64,000 nt of DNA from the NCBI RefSeq assembly GCF_001693515.2, contig NZ_CP042968.1, positions 5,704,001 through 5,768,000 of the forward strand, read 5' to 3'. This DNA is from Bradyrhizobium paxllaeri (GTDB taxonomy: Bacteria > Pseudomonadota > Alphaproteobacteria > Rhizobiales > Xanthobacteraceae). A model generated the notes under the pieces. That model ran no database searches. It was not told the DNA's origin and saw only the letters and a program-made list of their open reading frames with translations. The position numbers were made by a program, and so were the translations under genes. Positions within the stretch are counted from its first letter, which is position 1; the number at the start of each line of letters is the position of its first letter. Of the stretch, positions 9,533-18,933 are shown one piece after another.

Positions 9533-11188
9533 ATGTCCCGTTTCAAGCCATTGCTATTGGGTGCCAGCCTGCTGGCAGGCCTGTTGAGCTTCGCGGTTAC
9601 CGGTGCGGCTTTCGCCGAAGCGCCGAACGCCGACATCCGCAACGGCATGCAGGGGCCACTGACCGACCAGCGCGTCGCGCTGGTGATCGGCAATTCGAAT
9701 TACCAGACCGCGCCAAAACTCGCCAATCCCGGCAACGACGCGCAATCGATCGCGCAGCTTCTGAACTCGGCGGGCTTCGAGGTCACCCAGGCGACCGACC
9801 TCACGCGCAGCGACATGGTCAGGGTGGTGCAGGACTTCTCCAATAAGGTCGCCGAGCGCGGCCCGGGCGCGGTCGCCATGGTCTACTATGCCGGCCACGG
9901 CGTTCAGGTGGCCGGCGAGAACTATTTGCTGCCGGTCGATGCCAGAATCTCGTCGCCGTCCGATCTCGATGGCAACTCGCTGCGGCTGGTCGACCTGATG
10001 GGCACGCTGGAATCGATCCAGAGCCGGATGCGCATCGTCGTGCTCGACGCCTGCCGCAACAACCCATTCCCGGAGGTCAACGACGCCGGACGCGGCCTCG
10101 CCATCGTCGATGCGCCGCGAGGCTCGATCGTCGGCTACTCGACTGCGCCCGGAATGGAGGCGCAGGATGGCGACGGCAAGCACAGCCCATACACGAGAGC
10201 GTTTCTCGATATCGCACGCGAGCCGAACCTGCCGATCGAGCAATTGTTCAAGCGCGTCCGACTCGAGGTGAACAACACCACCTCCGGCAGACAGACGCCG
10301 TGGGAGAGCTCCTCGCTGACAAGCGACTTCTACTTCTTCGGCGATACCGCGGTTGCCGCAGGCCGCGCGCCGGATCGCCGCCCGATCATGCAGGTCGCGT
10401 CGAACCTGCCGTCGCGCTCGGCGCGCCAGGCTTACGACTACGTGCTGTCGGAAGGCTCGCCCGAATACTATGAAGAGTTCATCCGGCTCTACCCGCACGA
10501 TCCGCTGTGCGACCACGTCCGCCTGCTGCTCGGCAACCTGCGGGTGGCGACGGCGTGGCACAAGGCGGTCGTGGCCAACTCGCCGTTCGCCTACAAGACC
10601 TTCTATGACAATTATTCGAGCAGTGCTTACGCCAAGTCCGCGCTGAAGCTGCAGGCCGCGCCGAAGGCCGTGCCGATGATGCACTTCACGCATCTGGCGA
10701 AGCAGTCGCCGACGTTCAAGCCGGGCCATATCGGCAACGTGTCCACCCTTGGCATCTCCAAGGGCCACCTTGGTGGCAATTTCGGCCACGGTCACATGCC
10801 CTCGAAGATCGTCACACTTCCCGCCAAGGGCATGAACCCGGCCAATGGCGGCAATATCAACGGCAACATGGGCAAGGTCACGACCCTGCCTGGGAAGTTC
10901 AAGCCGGGCTCCGTCAACAACGTCGGCAATGCCGGCAAGATCGCCACCTCTCCCGGCAGGTTCAACCGCGGTCCGACGCGGTTCGCCAACAAGCCCATGA
11001 TGACCTCCCGGCCCATGATCGCCAGAAGGCCTGCTTTCGCCACCGCGCCGCGGCATTTCAACGGCGGCGGCATGGGCGGCGGGAATTTCAACCGCTTCGC
11101 CGCAGGTCCGTCCCGCAGCTCGTTCGGTGGCGGTTCGTTCGGTGGGGGCTCGTTCGGCAGAATGGGTGGCGGCGGCTTCAGGCGCTAA
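9533..11188 (+). CDS. Secreted caspase-fold (C14) protein with Gly-rich tail
   Basis: 551 residues. A signal peptide (cleavage near AAFA, residue 28) is followed by a peptidase C14 domain (about 45-280). The catalytic dyad is visible: H122 in VYYAGHG and C174 in LDACRNNPF. RVALVIGNSNY at about 47 is the usual opening strand. The C-terminal 200 residues are low complexity, rich in Gly, Asn, Pro and Met, ending in FGGGSFGGGSFG repeats. The start at 9533 is chosen because CGAGGAGG lies just before it and because it opens the signal peptide. Family members are caspase-like proteases; export is inferred from the signal. Compare the TPR-caspase protein at 54189-55817. Confidence 0.88.
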   Translation: MSRFKPLLLGASLLAGLLSFAVTGAAFAEAPNADIRNGMQGPLTDQRVALVIGNSNYQTAPKLANPGNDAQSIAQLLNSAGFEVTQATDLTRSDMVRVVQDFSNKVAERGPGAVAMVYYAGHGVQVAGENYLLPVDARISSPSDLDGNSLRLVDLMGTLESIQSRMRIVVLDACRNNPFPEVNDAGRGLAIVDAPRGSIVGYSTAPGMEAQDGDGKHSPYTRAFLDIAREPNLPIEQLFKRVRLEVNNTTSGRQTPWESSSLTSDFYFFGDTAVAAGRAPDRRPIMQVASNLPSRSARQAYDYVLSEGSPEYYEEFIRLYPHDPLCDHVRLLLGNLRVATAWHKAVVANSPFAYKTFYDNYSSSAYAKSALKLQAAPKAVPMMHFTHLAKQSPTFKPGHIGNVSTLGISKGHLGGNFGHGHMPSKIVTLPAKGMNPANGGNINGNMGKVTTLPGKFKPGSVNNVGNAGKIATSPGRFNRGPTRFANKPMMTSRPMIARRPAFATAPRHFNGGGMGGGNFNRFAAGPSRSSFGGGSFGGGSFGRMGGGGFRR

Positions 11189-11212
11189 CGCAAACAATTC
11201 GTGCGCAATGAA

Positions 11213-11253
11213 AGATCCGGGCAGAGCACATGCTCTGCCCGGATCTAAATTTT
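11213..11253. terminator. Bidirectional rho-independent terminator
   Basis: A perfect 16-base inverted repeat (AGATCCGGGCAGAGCA at 11213-11228 and its complement at 11231-11246) with a very short loop lies between two convergent genes. It is followed by AAATTTT on the plus side and flanked by TTTC on the minus side, so it can end transcription from both the caspase gene and the threonine dehydratase gene. Confidence 0.8.
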
Positions 11254-11265
11254 AAGAGAGCCTGA

Positions 11266-12261
11266 TCAGGCCACCAGCTTGGCGAACAGGTCCGCGTCGA
11301 CATTGCCGCCGGACAGCACGATGACGACGTTTTTGCCCTTGGCGTCGATGCGTCCGGCCAGCAGCGCGGCGAGGCCGACGGCGCCGCCGGGCTCGACCAC
11401 CAGTTTCAATTCGCGATAGGCATAGGCGACCGCCGCGCCGACTTCCTCATCGGACGCAGTCACGCCGTTCGCGAGCAGCTTGCTGTTGATCGAAAAGGTG
11501 AGTTCGCCCGGCATCGCCGCCATCAGCGCATCGCAGATGGTGCGGCCGGCGGCGTGATGGGCCTCGCGATGACCGGCGCGCAGCGACAAGCCGTGATCGT
11601 CATAATCCTTCGGCTCGGCGACGATCACCTGCGCCTGCGGGAATTTCGACTTCACCGCGGTCGCGACGCCGGCGATCAGCCCGCCGCCCGAGGCCGGGGC
11701 CACCACGATATCGGGGCTGAGTCCGAGCGCCGCCATGTCCTCGGCGATCTCGCGGCCCGCGGTGCCCTGCCCCGCGATCACGAAGGGATCGTCATAGGGG
11801 CGGACCAGCGTCGCGCCGCGCTTGCTGGCGATGCCGTTGGCGATGGCTTCGCGGTCTTCCTTGTCGCGGTCGTAGAGCACCACCTCGGCGCCGTAGCCCT
11901 TGGTGCGCTCGCGCTTGGTGACCGGCGAATCCGCAGGCATCACGATGGTCGCCTGCATGTTGAGGATCTGCGCCGCCGCCGCCACGCCCTGGGCGTGGTT
12001 GCCGGAAGAGAACGCGACGACGCCGCCGCCGCGCTTGTCCTGCGGGATCGAGGCCAGCTTGTTGAAGGCGCCGCGGAACTTGAACGATCCGGTCCGCTGC
12101 AGCATCTCTGGCTTCAGAAAGACCTTGGTCCCGACGCGCTCGTTGAGAACGGGGAACGACAAGAGCGGCGTGCGTACTGCGAACGGCGCAACTACCCGCG
12201 CTGCCGCATCGATATCTGCAGCACCGACCGGTGCCGTTGAGGCTTTTTCCGTCATGCGCAT
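11266..12261 (-). CDS. Threonine/serine dehydratase (PLP fold type II)
   Basis: 331 residues. The PLP lysine is K61 in TGSFKFRGA. Other fold-type II landmarks are SSGNHAQGVA, the phosphate-binding glycine loop ASGGGLIAG and the C-terminal SGGNVD. The length and lack of a C-terminal ACT regulatory domain point to a catabolic or ACT-less dehydratase (TdcB/serine racemase type) that converts threonine to 2-oxobutyrate and ammonia, rather than full-length biosynthetic IlvA. Two starts are possible, at 12261 (MRMTEK) and 12255 (MTEK); neither has a strong ribosome site. A much longer open frame upstream overlaps low-complexity sequence and is rejected. Confidence 0.88.
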   Translation of the reverse strand: MRMTEKASTAPVGAADIDAAARVVAPFAVRTPLLSFPVLNERVGTKVFLKPEMLQRTGSFKFRGAFNKLASIPQDKRGGGVVAFSSGNHAQGVAAAAQILNMQATIVMPADSPVTKRERTKGYGAEVVLYDRDKEDREAIANGIASKRGATLVRPYDDPFVIAGQGTAGREIAEDMAALGLSPDIVVAPASGGGLIAGVATAVKSKFPQAQVIVAEPKDYDDHGLSLRAGHREAHHAAGRTICDALMAAMPGELTFSINSKLLANGVTASDEEVGAAVAYAYRELKLVVEPGGAVGLAALLAGRIDAKGKNVVIVLSGGNVDADLFAKLVA

Positions 12262-12308
12262 GTTGTATCGCGCTAGCGGATAGCCCGGCAAGACGCATTC
12301 AGGTGATA

Positions 12309-13367
12309 TCAGGCGGCGAAATGCGGGTCTTCCGCCACAAATTCGGCCGCGTCGCCCTCCGATTCGATGGGACGGGAATTCAGGGCATGCTCGATGAAAA
12401 CCCGCGTGGAGGCCTGCCAGGTATGGGCGGCGGCGAATTCGACGCAATCTTCCCGCGAGATCTGCAGCGCCTCCAGGCAGGCGGCCCGCAAATCCTCGCT
12501 CAGCACACCAACCGGCGCCGAGCCGATCACGTCGCGCGGACCGGTGACAGGAAAGGCCGCGACCGGCAGGCCGCTGGCCAGCGCCTCCAGCAGCACCAGC
12601 CCAAACGTGTCGGTTCGGCTGGGAAAGACGAAAATGTCGGAGGCGGCGTAGATTTCGGCCAATTCCTCGCCGTGCCTTGCGCCAAGGAACACGGCATCAG
12701 GATATTTCCGCTCCAGCGCCATCCGGGCCGGTCCATCGCCGACGACGAGCTTGGTGCCGGGCAAATCGAGGTCGAGGAAGGCTTCGAGATTCTTCTCCAC
12801 CGCGATCCGGCCGACGCAGAGATAGACCGGCATCGGCAGGCAGAGATCGGTACTGCGGGGATGGAATAGCGAGGTGTCGACGCCGCGCGACCACAGCACC
12901 ACGTTGCGAAAGCCGCGCGTCCGCAATTCGGCCGCCAGCGCCGGCGTCGCCGCCATCACCGCCCGGCTCGGCCGATGAAACCAGCGCAGCGCCTTCCACA
13001 CCCATGATTCCGGAATCGGCGAGCGCGCCGAGACGTATTCGGGAAACCGGGTGTGAAAGCTGGTGGTGAACCGCAAACCATGCTTGCGGCAATAGCGCCG
13101 CACGAGAAGCCCGATCGGGCCCTCGGTCGCGATATGAATGCTGTCTGGCTTTGCCGCCTTGATCAGTCGCGCGATTTTTGCCGGATACGGCAGAGCCAGC
13201 CGCAGGTCGGGATAGCTCGGCATCGCAAAGGTGCGAAACGATTGCGGCGTCAGGAAACTCACCTCGATGCCAAGCCCCCTGGCCGCTTCCGCCATTGCGG
13301 TCAGCGTGCGCACCACCCCGTTGACCTGGGGATGCCACGCATCGGTTGCGACCAGGATATGCGTCAT
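12309..13367 (-). CDS. Glycosyltransferase family 4, GDP-mannose-dependent type
   Basis: 352 residues of GT-B fold. The N-terminal acceptor domain starts THILVATDAWHPQVNGVVRTL, the hallmark of MgtA/PimB-like mannosyl or glucosyl transferases. The donor domain carries VGRIAVEKNLEAF and the E-x7-E region FPSRTDTFGLVLLEALASGLPV. Its start codon overlaps the stop of the phosphoesterase upstream (ATGA at 13364-13367), so the two are translationally coupled and probably act in one pathway, for example glycolipid formation on a membrane acceptor. The exact sugar and acceptor are not shown by the sequence. Confidence 0.85.
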   Translation of the reverse strand: MTHILVATDAWHPQVNGVVRTLTAMAEAARGLGIEVSFLTPQSFRTFAMPSYPDLRLALPYPAKIARLIKAAKPDSIHIATEGPIGLLVRRYCRKHGLRFTTSFHTRFPEYVSARSPIPESWVWKALRWFHRPSRAVMAATPALAAELRTRGFRNVVLWSRGVDTSLFHPRSTDLCLPMPVYLCVGRIAVEKNLEAFLDLDLPGTKLVVGDGPARMALERKYPDAVFLGARHGEELAEIYAASDIFVFPSRTDTFGLVLLEALASGLPVAAFPVTGPRDVIGSAPVGVLSEDLRAACLEALQISREDCVEFAAAHTWQASTRVFIEHALNSRPIESEGDAAEFVAEDPHFAA

Positions 13368-14176
13368 GCGGCGCGCGCCGCGACGCGGGGAACCGGCGCG
13401 GCCCTTCGCTGCGGATCGGTCCAGGTGATGATCTCGAACCTCCCGTCCTCGTGCTCGGCGAGCGCCGTGCAGCTCTCCACCCAGTCGCCGCAATTCATGT
13501 AGCGGATGCCGTGCTCGTCACGGATGGTGGCGTAGTGGATGTGGCCGCAGATCACGCCGTCGGCGCCGTGCCGTCGCGCTTCACCGGCCAGCGTCTGTTC
13601 GAACGCGCCGATATAGTTCACGGCGTTCTTGACCTTCAGCTTCGCCCATTGCGACAGCGACCAGTAGGGCACGCCGAACATCCGCCGGAAGAAGTTGACG
13701 AGACGGTTCATCTGGATGGCGAAGTCGTAGGCCTTGTCGCCGAGATGGGCGAGCCAGCGCGCGTTCTGCACCACGAGATCGAAGATGTCGCCATGGATGA
13801 CGAGGTAGCGCTTGCCGTCGAGGCCCTCGTGAATGGTGTTTTCCACCACGTCGATGCCGCCGAAATGGGTGCCGTAATAGTTACGCAGGAATTCGTCGTG
13901 ATTGCCGGGCACGTAGATGACCTTGGCGCCCTTGCGCGCCTTGCGCAGCATCTTCTGCACGAAGTCGTTATGCGATTGCGGCCAGTACCAGCTCGACTTC
14001 AGCGCCCAGCCATCGACGATGTCGCCGACCAGATAGATCGTGTCGGCGTCGTGGGTCTTGAGAAAGTCCAGCAATCGATCGGCTTGCGAGCCGCGAGCCC
14101 CGAGATGGACATCGGAGATGAACAAGGTACGAAAGCGCCGTTCCGGGCTTTCTTCACTCAAGGCGTCACTACCCAT
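13364..14176 (-). CDS. LpxH-like UDP-2,3-diacylglucosamine diphosphatase / metallophosphoesterase
   Basis: 270 residues. The motifs of the LpxH-type phosphoesterase family appear in order: FISDVHLG (D22, H24), VGDIVDGW (D52), PGNHDEF (N92-H93-D94), IHGDIFD and CGHIHYA. LpxH releases UMP from UDP-2,3-diacylglucosamine in lipid A synthesis. Most alphaproteobacteria are believed to use the unrelated LpxI for that step, so this homologue, coupled by a 4-base overlap to a glycosyltransferase, may act on another nucleotide-linked or phospholipid substrate (inference). The ATG follows AGGGGACAGG. Confidence 0.82.
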   Translation of the reverse strand: MGSDALSEESPERRFRTLFISDVHLGARGSQADRLLDFLKTHDADTIYLVGDIVDGWALKSSWYWPQSHNDFVQKMLRKARKGAKVIYVPGNHDEFLRNYYGTHFGGIDVVENTIHEGLDGKRYLVIHGDIFDLVVQNARWLAHLGDKAYDFAIQMNRLVNFFRRMFGVPYWSLSQWAKLKVKNAVNYIGAFEQTLAGEARRHGADGVICGHIHYATIRDEHGIRYMNCGDWVESCTALAEHEDGRFEIITWTDPQRRAAPVPRVAARAA

Positions 14177-14356
14177 GCCTGTCCCCTGACAGATTTCTGT
14201 GACAGGGCGATGACTAGTTCACGCGGCCCATAGCCCCACGAGAATCAATGTCGCGCCCCCGCGATTTGCGGATAGCAGCGCGATGCGACAGGCAAGCGAC
14301 ACGGCAACGGCGATATCTCGACGTCGTCCCTGCGGACGCAGGGCGACGGAGACAGC

Positions 14357-15157
14357 TCAATAAAACTTGTGAAAATGATGCACCGGCCCGTGACCGTGGC
14401 CGACGCTGAACCGGTCTGCCGCTGCGATCGCGGCGGTGACCCACGCCTTGGCGTTACGCACGGCCGTCTCCATGCCCTCGCCCTTCGCGAGTCCCGCCGC
14501 AATCGCCGAGGATAGCGAGCAGCCGGTGCCGTGGGTGTTCTTCGTCGCCACGCGCGGCGCGGCCAGCGCGATCGTGCCATTCGCGCCGATCAGATAGTCG
14601 ATGCTCTCAGCGCCCTGCCCGTGGCCGCCCTTGATCAGCACCGCCTTGCACCCCAGCCCGAGCAAACGCTTGCCCTGTTGCTCGACCGTGGCTTCGTCCG
14701 TTGCCACGGCTTCATCGAGCAGCGCCGCAGCCTCCGGCAGGTTGGGCGTGATCACCGACGCCCGCGGAATGAGCCTGGTCCGCAGCGCCTCGACGGCTTC
14801 CGCGGCGAGCAACCGGTCGCCCGAGGTTGCGACCATCACGGGATCGAGCACGACGTGCTTCGGCGACCAGCGCGAAAGTCCCGCGACGATGGCATCGATC
14901 ACCGGCGGATGCGCCACCATGCCGATCTTGACCGCGCCGACGTCGAGATCGGAAAACACCGCGTCGATCTGCGCGGTGACGAATTCTGCCGGCACTTGAT
15001 GGATGCCGCTGACGCCTGTGGTGTTCTGCGCCGTCAGCGCCGTGATCACGGAGGCACCGTAGACGCCCAGCGCAGCGAACGTCTTCAGGTCGGCCTGGAT
15101 ACCGGCACCGCCAGAGGAATCGGAGCCGGCGATGGTCAGGGCGATCGGCGTCGTCAC
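14357..15157 (-). CDS. thiD: Hydroxymethylpyrimidine/phosphomethylpyrimidine kinase
   Basis: 266 residues, the usual ThiD length. It phosphorylates hydroxymethylpyrimidine and its monophosphate in thiamine synthesis. Visible motifs: [23 protein letters not shown] at the N-terminus (hydroxymethylpyrimidine site), [16 protein letters not shown] and the anion-hole region [15 protein letters not shown] with its catalytic Cys. The start is a GTG at 15157, which gives the conserved (M)TTPIALT opening; a TTG further upstream would add 23 unrelated residues. No thi-box riboswitch was recognised upstream. Confidence 0.93.
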   Translation of the reverse strand: MTTPIALTIAGSDSSGGAGIQADLKTFAALGVYGASVITALTAQNTTGVSGIHQVPAEFVTAQIDAVFSDLDVGAVKIGMVAHPPVIDAIVAGLSRWSPKHVVLDPVMVATSGDRLLAAEAVEALRTRLIPRASVITPNLPEAAALLDEAVATDEATVEQQGKRLLGLGCKAVLIKGGHGQGAESIDYLIGANGTIALAAPRVATKNTHGTGCSLSSAIAAGLAKGEGMETAVRNAKAWVTAAIAAADRFSVGHGHGPVHHFHKFY

Positions 15158-15289
15158 CGCAGGTCTCGCGCAGTTGGCGTGTTGGAGGTCATGGATCGTC
15201 CTACCGCGCCCCGCCACGGGCAGCAAGCCGGGTTGCCATGACCGGCGGTTTTTGGCCTATTGGGGCCAATCTATTCGGAGACGACAGCG

Positions 15290-15535
15290 ATGGTTCCTTT
15301 CTTCGTCCAGTTCAAATGCAAGCTCGGCCAGTCCTACGCCGTCGCCAATGCGCTCGCCGAGGCCGAAATCGCCTCGGAGATCTATTCCACCGCCGGCGAT
15401 TACGATCTGCTGGTCAAGTTCTACGTCGACAACGACACCGACATCGGCCACTTCGTCAACGAGAAGGTGCAGGTGATTCCGGGCATCCAGGACACCCACA
15501 CCATCATCACCTTCAAGGCGTTCGGCACGGGCTAG
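15290..15535 (+). CDS. Stand-alone Lrp/AsnC ligand-binding (RAM) domain protein
   Basis: 81 residues covering only the effector-binding domain of Lrp/AsnC regulators: [21 protein letters not shown], then [21 protein letters not shown] and [19 protein letters not shown]. There is no helix-turn-helix. Such free domains occur in archaea and alphaproteobacteria as small amino-acid-binding oligomers. Start at 15290 is chosen from CGGAG upstream and the family N-terminus; an earlier in-frame ATG adds ten unrelated residues. It lies divergent from thiD and 66 bases before the Ldh-family gene. Confidence 0.85.
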   Translation: MVPFFVQFKCKLGQSYAVANALAEAEIASEIYSTAGDYDLLVKFYVDNDTDIGHFVNEKVQVIPGIQDTHTIITFKAFGTG

Positions 15536-15601
15536 CAGCAACCCCGCCTGCCCAAAAAATCGCCGACGACTTCGCCCGGCGCGGCCACGCCCGGGGGCCT
15601 T

Positions 15602-16684
15602 ATGGGAGTGCCCGTCCTGTCCGAGACGTCAGTTACCTTCGACCGGCTGAAGGCCTTCATTCAGCAGGCGCTCACCGCGGTTGGCCTGCCGGACACTGAC
15701 GCCGCAGAGGTCGCGGGGCTGATGGCGGCGGCCGACCTGCAGGGGTCGGACGGACATGGCGTCAGCCGGTTGCCGCAATATGTCAGGCGGATCAAGGCCG
15801 GTGGCTTCAATGTGCGGCCGAACATCCATATCGTGCACGAGCATGCCAGCACGGCCGTGCTGAACGGCGACAACGGCATGGGCCACCTCGTCATGAAGCG
15901 CGCCGCCGGGATGGCGATCGAGAAGGCGCGCAGCACCGGCATCGGCTGGGTCAACTCGCAGTTCTCAAACCATGCCGGCCCCGCCTCGCTCTACGCCACG
16001 ATGCCGCTGGCCCACGACATGATCGGGCTCTATTTCGCGGTCGGCAATGCCAATCACCTTCCGCCCTGGGGCGGCCTCGACATGCTGCTGTCGACCAATC
16101 CGATCGCGGCGGCGATTCCGGCCGGCGACGAAAACCCCATCGTGCTCGATATGGCGACGACGGTCGCGGCCTACGGCAAGGTGAAGGCCAAGGCGCTGCG
16201 CGGCGAGACCATGCCGGAGGGCTGGATGATCGACCGCAAAGGTCAGCCCCTGACCGACCCGAAACGCGCCGACGAAGGCATGCTGCTGCCGCTCGGCGGC
16301 ATGGAGGCCGGATACAAGGGCTACGGCCTAGCCATGATCATCGGCCTGCTCGCGGGCACGCTCGGCGGCGCCGCGATGGGAAGCGAGGTCATCGACTTCA
16401 ACCACGATGACGATAGCGTCACCAACACCGGACAGGCGATCGCCGCGATCAATATTGCAGCCTTCGGCGACGTCGCCATCTTCAAACGAAGCGTCGATGC
16501 GCTGGTGCGCGACTTCCGCAACAGCGAGCGCATCCCGGGCGTAGACCGCATCTGGGTGCCCGGCGAACGCAGCCACGAAACGCGGATGAAGCGGACGAGC
16601 GGTGGAATTCCCGTCGCCCCGGCGCTATTGCGCGCACTGGACCAGGTCGCCGACGACCTCGGAATATCGCGGCTTGGAGACTAG
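15602..16684 (+). CDS. Ldh family (malate/L-lactate/ureidoglycolate-type) oxidoreductase
   Basis: 360 residues, normal for the NAD(P)-dependent type-2 malate/L-lactate dehydrogenase family. Landmarks are GSDGHGVSRLPQYVRRI, WVNSQFSNHAGPASLYA with the active-site His, STNPIAAAIPA, VLDMATTVAAYGKV and GYKGYGLAMIIGLLAGTLGGA. It should reduce a 2-oxoacid to the hydroxyacid or the reverse; the substrate (malate, lactate, sulfolactate, delta-1-piperideine-2-carboxylate) cannot be told from the sequence. ATG at 15602 or GTG at 15608 are both possible starts. Confidence 0.87.
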   Translation: MGVPVLSETSVTFDRLKAFIQQALTAVGLPDTDAAEVAGLMAAADLQGSDGHGVSRLPQYVRRIKAGGFNVRPNIHIVHEHASTAVLNGDNGMGHLVMKRAAGMAIEKARSTGIGWVNSQFSNHAGPASLYATMPLAHDMIGLYFAVGNANHLPPWGGLDMLLSTNPIAAAIPAGDENPIVLDMATTVAAYGKVKAKALRGETMPEGWMIDRKGQPLTDPKRADEGMLLPLGGMEAGYKGYGLAMIIGLLAGTLGGAAMGSEVIDFNHDDDSVTNTGQAIAAINIAAFGDVAIFKRSVDALVRDFRNSERIPGVDRIWVPGERSHETRMKRTSGGIPVAPALLRALDQVADDLGISRLGD

Positions 16685-16931
16685 GCCTGCGGCTGGCGGT
16701 CGAAGCCGCCGACCGGCATCGGGCCGGCCCATCGGATAGCCTTGCGAAGTCGACCCTGCTACGCAAAACGGCACTGCCTTACCGCAACGCACGTCATGGA
16801 CGTTAACCATGGCACGCTTTTGCCATAACAGGATCATTCTACCGCCTTGATATTTTTCATTATCTGGGGCGTCGTCAATCGGGAGTTCCGCGGCGGCGGA
16901 CGTTCCGGGGGGAGTAGTCGCGAGTACCACC

Positions 16932-17792
16932 ATGGGGACGCTGTACGATTTGCTCGGAGCGCTTCCGAGTGATGACGCCGAGGGCTTGCGGACGGCGTTC
17001 CGCAAGGCCGCGAAGGCGACGCATCCCGATATTAATCCCGACAATCCAGATGCGGCACAGAGATTCAGGGAACTCGTGCGCGCCTATGACATCCTGAACG
17101 ATACCGAGCAGCGCGCGACCTATGATGAACTGCTCGCGATCGCGCTTCAGCCGCCCCCCGAGACGAAGACAACGCACACCTACGAGAGGCTGCACAAGCT
17201 CGCCTCCAACACGATGGCGGCCTCGGTCATTTCGGCGGTGCTGGTGGGCGGCTACGTCCTGTTCGGGCTTTTCTCGCCCCCTCCCGGCGCCGCGGAATTG
17301 CTGACCGACAGAACCACCGGCCGTGCGCAGGAAGTTTTGGCGCTGCTGCCCGACACCCCGATGCAGGACGAGGCCCACGCCCCGCGCGGTAGAGAGGTGC
17401 CGCCCGGTGGAGAGGTTTCAACCGGCACGGTCACGCTGGCCTCCGCAGCGCCGGCAGCAAAGGAAGTGGGCGCCGCGCCGATCGGCCGTTTCGGGCCGAT
17501 GCCGGCTTTCGCCATGTACAATCTGGGCATTCAGTATTCGCCGCGCTTCGGCGCCGCCTATTTGGATCGCGGCTTCGTGCTGTACCGGGTGGACGATTTC
17601 GACCGCCCGTCTGCCGACATTGCAGCCGCCAGGCGTGCTGCGGATTTGAGACGCAGCAAGATCGCCACGCCCGCGCCCGTGCCGCAAAAGCCGTTGACCA
17701 TCGTGCCCTCGCTGCCGGAGAGGCGCGAACCGGTCGCCGCGGCCCTGACGCCCTGGAGGCGCGAGCCGGTCACCGCAGCCTTGACGCCCTGA
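16932..17792 (+). CDS. J-domain protein with one TM segment
   Basis: 286 residues. The J domain occupies about residues 1-66 with the HPD tripeptide (KATHPDINPD) and the closing LNDTEQRATYDEL. A single membrane helix follows near 96-115 (AASVISAVLVGGYVLFGLF), then a Pro/Ala-rich tail. The last 23 residues are an 11-residue unit present twice (REPVAAALTP / REPVTAALTP), encoded by a tandem DNA duplication near 17720-17792. It should recruit DnaK to the membrane; the client is unknown. GGGGGGAG lies upstream of the ATG at a rather long distance. Confidence 0.78.
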   Translation: MGTLYDLLGALPSDDAEGLRTAFRKAAKATHPDINPDNPDAAQRFRELVRAYDILNDTEQRATYDELLAIALQPPPETKTTHTYERLHKLASNTMAASVISAVLVGGYVLFGLFSPPPGAAELLTDRTTGRAQEVLALLPDTPMQDEAHAPRGREVPPGGEVSTGTVTLASAAPAAKEVGAAPIGRFGPMPAFAMYNLGIQYSPRFGAAYLDRGFVLYRVDDFDRPSADIAAARRAADLRRSKIATPAPVPQKPLTIVPSLPERREPVAAALTPWRREPVTAALTP

Positions 17793-17825
17793 CGGCGCGC
17801 GAGGCGCGTTCTTCCATCGAGGCCG

Positions 17826-18749
17826 TCAGCCTTCTTTCTTCTTCGGCCGCGGCGGTCCCTCGACCGCGGGCAGCGACTTCACGTATTCCGCTATCGCGGC
17901 GCGATCCTCCGGCGACAACTGCGACGTATTCTTGATCACGCGCACCATCGATCCGCCCGCGGTGTCGCCATCGGGCGTTTGTCCGGTCTCGAGGAAGTAG
18001 GTGATGTCCTTTGCGCTCCACTCGGCCAGTCGCTTCTGGGTGATGTTGGGCACCCAGCCCTCGCCCTCCGGATTGGGCCCGCCGGCGAAGCGCTGCGTCT
18101 CGACGATGTCGCCGAGGAAGTTGCGCGGGCTGTGGCACTCGGCGCAATGGCCCATGCCGTTGACGAGATAAGCGCCGCGATTCCATGACGGAGAACGCGA
18201 GGCGTCCACCGTGGTGAGCTTGTCGTCCATGAACAGCCATTTCCAGATTCCGACATTGCGGCGGATATTGAATGGAAACGGCACGTCGTGGTCGCGCGGT
18301 TTGCCGGTCACCGGCGCAAGCGTCTTCAGATAGGCAAAGAGATCGCGGACATCATCGACCGTCGCATGCTGATAGGACGGATAGGGAAAAGCCGGAAAAT
18401 AATGCGTGCCATCCGGCGAAGCCCCCTTGAGCACCGCAGTCACGAAATCCGCTTCGCTCCATCGGCCGATGCCGTAAGTGGGATCGGACGAGATGTTGGG
18501 AACGTAAAACGTTCCGAACGGCGAAGGCATTGCAAGCCCGCCGCCGAGCTTCAGCCGGTCGGGCTGGTTGGGAACGGCGTGGCAGGAGGAACAGCCGCCG
18601 GCATTGAACGTTGCAAGGCCGTTGGCAAGGTTCGGCGTGCGGGGCGGCAGCGAAGCCGCTGCGACAACTGCCGGAATCGTCAGCCACCAGTAGACGCCAA
18701 AGCCGGCGGCGCCGATCACTATCAGCCCAAGGAGAATTCGTCGCAGCAT
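17826..18749 (-). CDS. Membrane-anchored di-heme cytochrome c
   Basis: 307 residues. An N-terminal membrane anchor or signal (about 4-24, ILLGLIVIGAAGFGVYWWL) is followed by two class I cytochrome domains with heme sites CSSCH (about residue 53) and CAECH (about 203). Met-containing segments suggest Met axial ligands. The architecture resembles cytochrome subunits of alcohol or aldehyde dehydrogenases and other periplasmic donors, though no partner dehydrogenase lies next to it. The C-terminus ends in a lysine-rich tail (PPRPKKKEG). It converges with the J-protein gene. The ribosome site is weak. Confidence 0.85.
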   Translation of the reverse strand: MLRRILLGLIVIGAAGFGVYWWLTIPAVVAAASLPPRTPNLANGLATFNAGGCSSCHAVPNQPDRLKLGGGLAMPSPFGTFYVPNISSDPTYGIGRWSEADFVTAVLKGASPDGTHYFPAFPYPSYQHATVDDVRDLFAYLKTLAPVTGKPRDHDVPFPFNIRRNVGIWKWLFMDDKLTTVDASRSPSWNRGAYLVNGMGHCAECHSPRNFLGDIVETQRFAGGPNPEGEGWVPNITQKRLAEWSAKDITYFLETGQTPDGDTAGGSMVRVIKNTSQLSPEDRAAIAEYVKSLPAVEGPPRPKKKEG

Positions 18750-18933
18750 TCACCGATCCATCGTCAGCAGTCTCAAACCGATGACAGTATGAACGCACAT
18801 CGCGCCATAGGCTTCCACGAAATTTGGCTTCCACGAAATTGCTGGTGTCATGGCCGCCGTTTGGGGAATAAATCCGGAAAGTCGTTGTTTTGAGGCTGAC
18901 ACGGCCGCTTTCGTATCAACAGGGAGAAACACC

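Noticed and set aside
14357..15290. TPP riboswitch near thiD
   Set aside because: No thi-box sequence (CUGAGA/ACCUGA pair) could be found upstream of the GTG start.
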